A program made the position numbers and the translations under genes. A DNA stretch of 34,851 nt from NCBI GenBank assembly GCA_016934595.1, contig JAFGSM010000128.1, positions 1-34,851 of the forward strand, given 5' to 3'. This stretch comes from a bacterium (GTDB lineage: Bacteria; SZUA-182; DTGQ01; JAFGSM01). Under the pieces are notes generated by a model. The model did no database searches and was not told the origin of the DNA. It saw only the letters and a program-made list of their open reading frames with translations. Shown here piece after piece: positions 26,321 to 33,399 of this stretch. The stretch's first letter is position 1. Each line of letters starts with the position of its first letter.

Positions 26321-28390
26321 TTATTTGGTGATCACAAAGTCACCCAAATCGATCCTGTATCCATCCTTCTTTGACAGCGCTATGCTGTCGGAATATGATT
26401 CGTATGCCTTGGAGATCCTCCCCTCTCCCAGGATTATAAGCCTTTTTTCCAAAGCCTTCCCTGAGCTGGAAAACGTCACAGGCTCTCCTTCTCTGAAATA
26501 GAGGACCTTCATATATGGGACGATATGATCCTTTGTCCCGATATCGATCTGCAAAGTGTCCGAATCCTCACTGATAACACGCCCCTCAACCAAAGGAAAT
26601 ACCTGTTTAAATTTTACAGAAAGCCCCTCTGCCAAGGCATTGACATCCCTAAGAGAGTTGACCGGCCCAAATACCTCCTCAGAACCCAAGACTACTGTGG
26701 TCTCGGTGTCTATAACCCTGGCGATAAGCTCAAGATGTCCGTCGAAAAAATAAGCGCTCCCTGCAACGACACCTTCTGCGGATACAAGCCTTCCCGTCTC
26801 TATGGGATCATCCTCAATCCCTTTCTTTTTATTCATCAGGCTGTCTATCTTTTCCCTTGCAACGATCCTGAAGCGCCCCTGATCTACAAATTTCTCTATA
26901 AGCGACTCGTATATGAAGTCCTTTAACTCATCCCTGTCACCGCGATACTTAAAAGGAAGCAGTGCAATATGCCAGCGCGACCCTATCTCATGCACAGGTC
27001 TGAGCTTTCTTTTTATCAAAAGCTCTTTTGTGACAGCAACGCCCGAAATATTCTCCGTATGTATTGTGATCAGATTGTCTCCTGGATCAAGGGGTACCAA
27101 GAAATTGAAAAAAACGAGCCTTGCTGTCCTTGTTATCAATGGGAAGCCATTAACTTTTATAACGCTGACCCCCTCTGCATCCCTTACCTCTCCCTCTATA
27201 AAGCACTCATCCCAGTCCACAGTCATGGAATCAAGGATGTCCTTGATCCTGATCACAGGGGCTGACCCTTTATCCTCTTTTACTGAGGGCGAACCTGCAT
27301 CTTCTTTGGAGAGCATTCCTGCAAGGCGAGTCCCTGAGAATGCCAGCATTGGCAAACATGCACTGTCATTCTCCGTCTTCCCAATGGCCTCTGATATACG
27401 AATTTCACCTGTAGTGCGGTTGCCCAGGCGGTCTTCGGCCTCAAAAACGACCGTCTGATCCGGTTCATGGGCATGGATAAACGCAGAGAATATGCCATCC
27501 TTTTCCCCTTGCAGTTCAATAAATCGGCCGTTTAGACGAAAACCGGAAACGCCTGCCAGATCCGAGATATAACCCTCAATGGCATAGCCGTCCAATGAGG
27601 GGTCTTCCTCAATCCTGTCGATATATATCAAGGGCGCTTCCTGGTCACACCATAAGGTAATCTCCTGTCTCGTTTTCCTCTGAACCAGATCAACGGCTTC
27701 GACACATATCGTATTCTCTCCCCTTTTGAGGATTACATCCTTATGGAATAAGATGCCCGGCTCTGCGAGCTCAATTGGGATTTCTTTCCCTGCAACAGAG
27801 ACGGAACTTACATATTGATCGTCTGTAGCCTCTCCCCGCAAGGTTATTTTTGAAAGGCCTGTGAAAAATCCCGATTTTGGAAAAGAGATATACAGCCTGG
27901 GGGGTTGCTGATCAAGACCTGCCTCATTCAAAAATCCCTGCCTTGCCTGATTTAAGAAATACTTGGCCTTGGCTGACTCAAACTGCTCTAAGGATGTCTC
28001 GAGCTCCTCAATTGCATCCTTAAACCTTTTTTGGCTATAATAAACTATGCCCAATTCTCGGTGGGGGAAATAGTCATCCAGTATATGAAGGCCATATGTC
28101 CTGGCCCTCCTCTGGTCGTTTGGTCTTTGTTTTACGGCTTCTTTTAGATCACTGGCTGCATGATCCCAAAAACCGCCCTGGGCATATGAAAAGCCCCTTT
28201 GATAATAGTTCCACCAACGGCCTCCCCATTGCCCTTCAATCTTCCCATAAACCTGGCCGTCCTCCTGATAAACAGGGCAAGGAGGGACGGCGCACTGAAT
28301 GACCAATAATGAAAGGATTGATAGGAGTACGAACATATAAACCGGTGCGCATGATATCTTGCCTTCATCTCTTCTTCTTTTTATATTCAT
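26321..28390 (-). CDS. Envelope protein with TPR, Ig-like and CsgG/FlgO-like domains
   Basis: 689 residues. A hydrophobic anchor or signal at about 18-32 is followed by Cys33 and Cys38; the segment LLVIQC is an imperfect lipobox (Gln at -1). Residues about 60-150 contain TPR-like helices with a Trp/Tyr-rich entry (GGRWWNYYQRG) and RARTYGLHILDDYFPHRELG. Residues about 163-465 look like three beta-sandwich (Ig-like) units with RGENTICVEAVD-type strands. Residues about 475-600 form a CsgG/FlgO-like alpha/beta domain (WHIALLPFKYRG...FRIVAREKIDSLM...VVAGSAYFFDGHLELIARVIDTET). An 89-residue FlgT-C-like tail starts at 601. The last two modules resemble those of the CHAT protein encoded 16 nt upstream. 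Probably periplasmic; function unknown. Confidence 0.75.
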   Translation of the reverse strand: MNIKRRRDEGKISCAPVYMFVLLSILSLLVIQCAVPPCPVYQEDGQVYGKIEGQWGGRWWNYYQRGFSYAQGGFWDHAASDLKEAVKQRPNDQRRARTYGLHILDDYFPHRELGIVYYSQKRFKDAIEELETSLEQFESAKAKYFLNQARQGFLNEAGLDQQPPRLYISFPKSGFFTGLSKITLRGEATDDQYVSSVSVAGKEIPIELAEPGILFHKDVILKRGENTICVEAVDLVQRKTRQEITLWCDQEAPLIYIDRIEEDPSLDGYAIEGYISDLAGVSGFRLNGRFIELQGEKDGIFSAFIHAHEPDQTVVFEAEDRLGNRTTGEIRISEAIGKTENDSACLPMLAFSGTRLAGMLSKEDAGSPSVKEDKGSAPVIRIKDILDSMTVDWDECFIEGEVRDAEGVSVIKVNGFPLITRTARLVFFNFLVPLDPGDNLITIHTENISGVAVTKELLIKRKLRPVHEIGSRWHIALLPFKYRGDRDELKDFIYESLIEKFVDQGRFRIVAREKIDSLMNKKKGIEDDPIETGRLVSAEGVVAGSAYFFDGHLELIARVIDTETTVVLGSEEVFGPVNSLRDVNALAEGLSVKFKQVFPLVEGRVISEDSDTLQIDIGTKDHIVPYMKVLYFREGEPVTFSSSGKALEKRLIILGEGRISKAYESYSDSIALSKKDGYRIDLGDFVITK

Positions 28391-28406
28391 ATCTCATCAT
28401 GGTTTC

Positions 28407-30656
28407 CTAAGATTTAAGATCATTGGAAAGGGACACCTTCATCCCAGGAACCAGATCGTCAGTACGGTTTATGACTGTGGCATAGCAAAATTCATCCTTG
28501 ACCTCGGTTACCTCAAGAGATGCAATATGGACCTCGTCTGCGGCGACAGGCCTTCCATCATTCCCCACAATATCCATATCCTTCAACACATTAAACCTTA
28601 TCCCTTTCTCAACTCCATGCCTGTAACCTATATTTAGCATAACCTTGTTTTCGCTAAAAAAATGCTTTATCCTCCCCTTTAAGGGGAAGGCATGTCCAAT
28701 CTCGCGCAGGATACTCTGTGCAAGCCTGGAGGCAACGGCATCCAAATCCTCCGATCCTGACCAGGCCTCGCTCAAGGCGGACTTGACTATAGATGTCTCG
28801 CTTGCGATTATCCTTAAATTGGCCTGCCATTTGCCTTCAAACCGGCTGATGCTGCTTGTGGCAAACAGATTGCCGCTCACGATTTGTCCAAGCCTCAGGG
28901 TATGATCCGGGTCCGCCAGAGGTGAAGACCCAAGATCAAGCTCCTTCAAAAGGGTATCCAGGTATTCCCTCTCCAGAATAGTGACACGGGGGTCCTGCCC
29001 AAGGAAGGCAATCAATCTGTTCACTAAAAATTCAGCCCCCGCTCCGGTCTCAATATCCGAACCTCCCTTGTCTCTTGCAACAAAGAAAAGGGCAATAGGC
29101 CTGGATGTCCAAAGGTCTGTCCCGTCATTAGAAGCAGATGGATCCTTTTGATACTTTTTGACCAGGCCCTGAAAATATTCCGCCATCTGATCATCAGATG
29201 CCATTCCTGAAATAACCAGGCCTTTCAAATTATCCTGGCCTGTGTCTTCATGCCTCACTTCCTTATTTGTGATATCTGTTTTCGGCAATCCAGGCCCTGT
29301 GAATGTTTTATAAAAAATAGCGCCAAAAACCAGGATAAAGGCCAGCATTATGCCTGCAACCCAAACAGGCGCTTTTCTGAACCCTGTCTTCAATAAGCCC
29401 AGCCCCTTCTTTGTTTCCTCCTCCTTAAACCTCCAGCCATTTGTCCCATTATTGTCAGAGGCAGACCTTGTGCGCAGTCCATTTCTTTGTATATAAGCGT
29501 TTTGCTGTCTCTGGGCGTCTATTGAACCGGCTCCTGCGCCCACAAGCATCCCTTCTTCTTCATCTGAAACGTCTCCCTTTTCTTCTTCCTTTGAAACAAA
29601 ATATCTGACCCCTGGGTCTCCATAGAGAAGATAGCTTGCCCACAGGATGTTTCCCTCCCCGTATCTTTCCCGAAGCGCCAGCCTGGCAGAACGCATTGAT
29701 TCCCCGACAGATGCCCCTTTCAGGAGGTGATCATAAAATTTTAAGGCAAAGTTGGTGCTGGGTTCATCCAGAACTTTCCAAAACGTGCCTATATAGTGCT
29801 GTACCCCTGATAGAAGGAAGGCATTCGCCAGGCCATAAATCTTTTCCTCTCCTGTCTCATCAACCTTCCATTCCTCTGTCTGACCGGATTGGCATGCATT
29901 GGAAAAGACCATCCATGGCAGGGGATTGCTGCCGCCCATCTTTCTTATGTCCAGGGTAGTAAACTTCCCGTCCTCCAGGAGCCAGCCGCTCTGGCTTGGA
30001 TTTTTAAGGTCGTAGTCTGCATGGCCTGCATAATGTATAAGGTCGTAATTGAAAAGGCGTTTCTTCAGGTAATCCTTGCCTACCTCGCTTGTGGCCAATG
30101 TAACCTTCACTTCATCCATACGTAGCTGTTCGCGTATCCTCATTCCCTCCTCATAAGACGCCTTAAGGTCGCCTCTGGGGTCGGCAATTATCAGTATTCT
30201 AAGGGGAAGAACCGGCTTGGTCTGGTCCCTTTTGGCTACGATCTGCTGTGTCTTCACCATCCTCCCTATGTTAAATTTCTCGCACAGAAAATACTCCCCG
30301 TCAAAAAGGAGCTCCCATGGCACATCAACAAGGGTATTGTCAATCCTCAGGATCAGGTCTGAAGGTGGGGATTCGGAAAGTTGCGATTTTATAGACAAAG
30401 GGAAAACCTCGTTATATAAAACCCTTCCCAGTTGCTGCATCTCTTCGATAACAGAGGAGGGTATGGAACCTCTTCTCGAAACCAGATTGAGCAGATGCAT
30501 CAATTCATTGCACCTTTTCCCCAATTCTTCAGAGGGCACACAGGATTCTTCATAATGGGTGAGGGTCTGTTCCCCCTTAGAAAGACTGATTTCTAAATGG
30601 GTGCCTTTCCTCGTTATCTCTAAATATATCGCCTTTTTCATATAGATTTCATCCAT
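28407..30656 (-). CDS. Membrane-anchored CHAT-domain protease fused to a CsgG/FlgO-like module
   Basis: 749 residues. The CHAT (caspase-like) domain spans about residues 100-355. The catalytic His is in LIHYAGHAD (His208 or, more likely by the AGH pattern, His212) and the nucleophile is Cys255 in FSNACQSG; both match the CHAT dyad motifs. An acidic/Gly linker (about 356-428) leads to a single transmembrane helix (430-449, AGIMLAFILVFGAIF). Next come a CsgG/FlgO-like domain (about 520-655) and a 90-residue FlgT-C-like tail from 660. With no signal peptide, the CHAT domain should face the cytoplasm and the C-terminal half the periplasm. The gene follows an ECF sigma/anti-sigma pair and precedes a TPR/Ig envelope gene by 16 nt. 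The start is ATG 30656 or ATG 30641. The target is unknown. Confidence 0.85.
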   Translation of the reverse strand: MDEIYMKKAIYLEITRKGTHLEISLSKGEQTLTHYEESCVPSEELGKRCNELMHLLNLVSRRGSIPSSVIEEMQQLGRVLYNEVFPLSIKSQLSESPPSDLILRIDNTLVDVPWELLFDGEYFLCEKFNIGRMVKTQQIVAKRDQTKPVLPLRILIIADPRGDLKASYEEGMRIREQLRMDEVKVTLATSEVGKDYLKKRLFNYDLIHYAGHADYDLKNPSQSGWLLEDGKFTTLDIRKMGGSNPLPWMVFSNACQSGQTEEWKVDETGEEKIYGLANAFLLSGVQHYIGTFWKVLDEPSTNFALKFYDHLLKGASVGESMRSARLALRERYGEGNILWASYLLYGDPGVRYFVSKEEEKGDVSDEEEGMLVGAGAGSIDAQRQQNAYIQRNGLRTRSASDNNGTNGWRFKEEETKKGLGLLKTGFRKAPVWVAGIMLAFILVFGAIFYKTFTGPGLPKTDITNKEVRHEDTGQDNLKGLVISGMASDDQMAEYFQGLVKKYQKDPSASNDGTDLWTSRPIALFFVARDKGGSDIETGAGAEFLVNRLIAFLGQDPRVTILEREYLDTLLKELDLGSSPLADPDHTLRLGQIVSGNLFATSSISRFEGKWQANLRIIASETSIVKSALSEAWSGSEDLDAVASRLAQSILREIGHAFPLKGRIKHFFSENKVMLNIGYRHGVEKGIRFNVLKDMDIVGNDGRPVAADEVHIASLEVTEVKDEFCYATVINRTDDLVPGMKVSLSNDLKS

Positions 30657-30723
30657 TTTTAGGCCATGTTTCCTTTTTAAGGGGATTAGTTTCGTTATTT
30701 ATCCTCGGGGGTTGCCTGTTTAA

Positions 30724-31440
30724 CTATTGTTCCTGTCGTAAATCAAGGCGAACGCTCCCAATTTCAAAATCTTCTTGTATAATCTTGACAATATACTTTT
30801 TTAATTTGATATAAAAGACCGCCTCGCTGTCGTCCACAGAGTTCAATTCTCGGTCCATCGAGAACAGGGCCAATCTCATATTGGGAGGTGATAGGCTGGT
30901 TTGTAAGTCACGGGTATTTATCATCAATTTAAAAGACCCGTTTATACGTTCGATTTGAACATCCACCGTGATATTGCCAAAAAGTTTTTTGACCGCCACA
31001 TAATCCGTAGCCTTTCTCACTTGGGTATCCTGTTTTCCTCTTACAGGCTCCATAATAAGTTCCGGCGACAAAAGTATGCCCGAATTCCGTATAATACGTA
31101 TTGTGTCTTTTGCGAAACCTAATATCAATTCCAGGCAATTCGGCCTAGTCTCCTGGACAAGGTCCCTTGCTTTATTAATCAATCTCTGCGGGACACTGAC
31201 ATGCCCCTCAAGCCTAAACGCCTTCAATATCAGCAATCTGTCAAGGCATATCCGGCACCCGGCCAGATGGGACTCTAAGGCTTCTGTAATGTCTTTAGAC
31301 AACCTGCGATCGAGATAATCCTCTAGGACTTCTTCAGGAAGACACTCCCTGCCAGGCAGAGAAGGCAGCGTAACAGCCTTCCTCTGTTTCCGTATACCGG
31401 AAATAAAAGCGTCCAATTTTTCAATTTCCTTATAGTCCAT
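30724..31440 (-). CDS. Soluble zinc-finger anti-sigma-like protein with beta-rich C-terminus
   Basis: 238 residues. The ZAS signature is clear: Cys33 (ECLPEEVLEDYLDRRLS) followed by His58-x3-Cys62-x2-Cys65 (SHLAGCRICLDRL), the zinc-binding anti-sigma fold. No transmembrane helix is visible, so it is cytosolic, unlike RseA-type anti-sigma factors. The last 90 residues look like a beta-sandwich (VDVQIERINGSFKLMINTRD...NMRLALFSMDRELNS...AVFYIKLKKYIVKI...GSVRLDL), similar in rhythm to transthyretin-like domains. The start is ATG 31440, with GGAG 7 nt upstream; a TTG at 31452 is less likely. It probably binds the sigma factor encoded 141 bp upstream. The gene ends 67 nt before the CHAT gene. Confidence 0.82.
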   Translation of the reverse strand: MDYKEIEKLDAFISGIRKQRKAVTLPSLPGRECLPEEVLEDYLDRRLSKDITEALESHLAGCRICLDRLLILKAFRLEGHVSVPQRLINKARDLVQETRPNCLELILGFAKDTIRIIRNSGILLSPELIMEPVRGKQDTQVRKATDYVAVKKLFGNITVDVQIERINGSFKLMINTRDLQTSLSPPNMRLALFSMDRELNSVDDSEAVFYIKLKKYIVKIIQEDFEIGSVRLDLRQEQ

Positions 31441-31503
31441 AAATAACTCCAAAATAATGTGTAGCAGAAGCTAACTTACTCAAATAACATGTCTTTAAAT
31501 ATA

Positions 31504-31533
31504 TTTTTATCAGATTTAATCTATCTTTGTCAA
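31504..31533 (-). promoter_or_regulatory. Candidate promoter before the anti-sigma gene
   Basis: On the minus strand a perfect -35 TTGACA (31528-31533) is followed after 18 nt by a poor -10 TAAAAA (31504-31509). It lies in the sigma/anti-sigma gap, 63 nt before the anti-sigma start codon. It may allow the anti-sigma gene and the CHAT gene to be expressed independently of the sigma gene. Confidence 0.35.
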
Positions 31534-31581
31534 AATCAGTTTTATCTTTCTTTAAATTTTCAATCAAATAGACGCATCAAC

Positions 31582-32193
31582 TCATGAATCACTTATGAAT
31601 GACTTTAAGTCATTATATAAATCCATTTTTTTTGCTATCTTAGCAAGGTTGCTAAGCATTCTGAATTTCAGTTGATGTAGCGCGTTTAACTTCAAATCCA
31701 TCATATCAGCGATTTCATCCAAATCAAGCCCTTCTTTATAGATCAATGTGAACAAAAGCTTATGCCTTTCCGGCAGTTTATCTCTTAGGATTTCGATGAT
31801 ATCTTTGAGCTCCTTGTCATCAAATCTCTCACTTTTATCATCGTCACAAATCCTGTATTGAATCTGCTCCAGCTCCACAAAATCTTTCTGCTCCCTTAAA
31901 AAGTCAACCGTGATATGAAAGCAGATTTCCCTAAGATAGGCTCCGAAGGAACGTTCGTTCTCGCCTCTAAAATTCTTCAGCCTCCGGCAATTCCTGTCCA
32001 ATAGGGCTACAATTATTCTGTTGAATATATCGTCAACCTCATCGTTTTGGAAAAAGTAGTAATATTTTTTAAGCGTGCGTATTATATAGTTATAGATGAG
32101 ATTGCTATACCGTTCCACAAAAAGATCCCAGGCATCTTTTTCCCTAAGGGAACACCTTCTCAAAAAATCAAGAAAATTATTGCTGGTTTCCAT
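31582..32193 (-). CDS. ECF-type RNA polymerase sigma factor
   Basis: 203 residues with only regions 2 and 4. Region 2 (about residues 20-105) includes WDLFVERYSNLIYNYI, the polymerase-binding DDIFNRIIVALLD and the -10-reading FGAYLREICFHITVDFLRE. Region 4 (about 135-188) includes LPERHKLLFTLIYKEGLDLDEIADMMDLKLNALHQLKFRML, a helix-turn-helix for the -35 element. The start is ATG 32193 with only a weak ribosome site. It heads an operon-like run with the anti-sigma and CHAT genes. ECF factors usually control their own locus and envelope or stress genes (family knowledge); its regulon is unknown. Confidence 0.9.
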   Translation of the reverse strand: METSNNFLDFLRRCSLREKDAWDLFVERYSNLIYNYIIRTLKKYYYFFQNDEVDDIFNRIIVALLDRNCRRLKNFRGENERSFGAYLREICFHITVDFLREQKDFVELEQIQYRICDDDKSERFDDKELKDIIEILRDKLPERHKLLFTLIYKEGLDLDEIADMMDLKLNALHQLKFRMLSNLAKIAKKMDLYNDLKSFISDS

Positions 32194-32566
32194 TATATTC
32201 GCCCATGTATATGTCTTAAATCCTAGAATACAGAGATCTGCTAAAAGGCCGCAACTTGTCTCTTTCCATGTAAAATTATATCATAATCAATATCATATGC
32301 AATTTAGCCTTAACTAATTTTCAATAAGCAATATCTGTGCCCTTTTTGCTGCATAAGTATATGCAAAATAGCTATCTGATTGGATGATGAGCGAATCCAA
32401 ACAAAACCAGACAAACGATCGTGCCGCTTTACGTCGCCGATAAGTATGAAAACAAAAACAAGGAATTCACTGTCTAACCACTATCAAGTAATAGGGAATG
32501 TCCAAAATATGACATCGGGATGAATCGTGGAAATAAAAACTTCAATGGCTGCCGAAACTCGTATCT
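32194..32566. other. Non-coding gap upstream of the sigma gene
   Basis: 373 bp with the candidate sigma-gene promoter at 32275-32302 and otherwise no clear feature. A 19-codon frame starting MMSESKQNQTND (about 32382, +) lacks a ribosome site. No copy of repeat families A or B is seen. Confidence 0.45.
32275..32302 (-). promoter_or_regulatory. Candidate sigma-70-type promoter for the ECF sigma gene
   Basis: On the minus strand: -35 TTGCAT (32297-32302), a 16-nt spacer and a perfect -10 TATAAT (32275-32280). This leaves a leader of about 75 nt before the start codon at 32193. It suggests housekeeping expression of the sigma gene, with control at the protein level. Confidence 0.5.
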
Positions 32567-32767
32567 TTAATCCCCCCCAACTTCACCTTCTCTGAATTCA
32601 TTATTATATATATCATCCGGCATTGCTTCTTTTAGTAAATCCCAGATTATTTTGTCTGTGCCGGTGTATGTTTCTTCACTTGATGGCATTGTTTCAAATG
32701 TCGTTTTATTGGAAGTAATAGTATTTATGTAATATTGATATGAATTGGCAGTCGCATTATGAAACAT
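32567..32767 (-). CDS. Hypothetical 66-residue protein
   Basis: A small acidic protein (C-terminus DIYNNEFREGEVGGD) of no recognised family, with no signal peptide or membrane segment. Its ATG at 32767 is 2 nt after the stop of the M23 peptidase frame (TAATAATG), which suggests translational coupling, the main reason for calling it. It could be a remnant rather than a working gene. Confidence 0.45.
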   Translation of the reverse strand: MFHNATANSYQYYINTITSNKTTFETMPSSEETYTGTDKIIWDLLKEAMPDDIYNNEFREGEVGGD

Positions 32768-32769
32768 TA

Positions 32770-33279
32770 TTACTTCTTAGGGGAATATACTCCGTTTTCA
32801 TCTTTAAAGTATGCGGTTATTCCGCAAATAGTGCCTTGATACCATGACCGATTACTGAAACTGTCAAGGTCTTTTCCGTGATTCCATTCATCCTGGTAAT
32901 CGTAATTATCTGTATTTTTGAACCATTTTCCTTGTGCGCTTATTGCGCCAAAATGTAAATGTGGACCGCTACCACCTATACCTGATTTGCCTATTTCTTT
33001 ACCTATTTCATAATAATTTTCTGATGCTACACTTTCTAAATGATCGTATTTACAATAATAAACAGGGTCATTTTTAATCTTGTCGCTATTTACATCTATT
33101 TGCAGCATTGCGGTGTTATAATCGATTTTAATCAACCATCCATCCCATACGGCCTTAACGGAAGTATCTTTAACACAATGGAGGTCTACACCCTGGTGAG
33201 GGTTTGTGCCGATAGTTCTTGGTTGATTCCATTTACTGGTTACTTGAGCCCATGCAGGCAAAGGGCATTTCCAGTCCAA
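32770..33279 (-). CDS. M23-family (LytM-type) metallopeptidase, catalytic domain without its signal peptide
   Basis: A peptidoglycan endopeptidase domain, 169 residues from a TTG at 33279. The zinc site is complete: His28-x3-Asp32 (NPHQGVD) and His109 (PHLHFG). The catalytic histidines are His80 (YDHL) and His107. The frame stays open upstream of the TTG to a TAA at 33313-33315. Beyond that stop, in the same frame, are 28 codons of a signal peptide with a strong ribosome site. The intact gene therefore probably ran 33399-32770 and is split by one nonsense codon. The TTG has no good ribosome site, so the domain may be unexpressed or stay in the cytoplasm. See the companion entry at 33313-33399. 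Confidence 0.75.
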   Translation of the reverse strand: MDWKCPLPAWAQVTSKWNQPRTIGTNPHQGVDLHCVKDTSVKAVWDGWLIKIDYNTAMLQIDVNSDKIKNDPVYYCKYDHLESVASENYYEIGKEIGKSGIGGSGPHLHFGAISAQGKWFKNTDNYDYQDEWNHGKDLDSFSNRSWYQGTICGITAYFKDENGVYSPKK

Positions 33280-33312
33280 ATCGACCGGAGGAAGGTTTTT
33301 AAATACCTCGTT

Positions 33313-33399
33313 TTATGAATAGGCGTATATCCTTTCTGAAAGACTAAAGAGGATTATTAACGCCAATAACAATGTTAATAGCTTCCTTGATGGCATCAT
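33313..33399 (-). pseudogene. Signal-peptide fragment of the M23 peptidase, cut off by in-frame TAA
   Basis: ATG 33399 is preceded by GGGAGGA about 6 nt upstream. It opens 28 codons reading MMPSRKLLTLLLALIILFSL then SERIYAYS, a textbook signal peptide with basic start, hydrophobic core and an A-Y-A-like end. TAA follows at 33313-33315. The same frame then continues NEVFKNLPPVDLDWKCPLP into the catalytic domain. This is either a disabling point mutation, a sequencing error or a recoded stop. Confidence 0.7.

Noticed and set aside
26321-32193. Type III-E CRISPR (Craspase-like) system because a CHAT protease lies near a sigma factor
   Set aside because: No CRISPR array, no Cas7-11-like or Csx30-like gene, and the CHAT protein has a membrane anchor and no TPR half.
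32382-32441. 19-codon plus-strand frame starting MMSESKQNQ
   Set aside because: Too short, no ribosome site and no neighbours on that strand.
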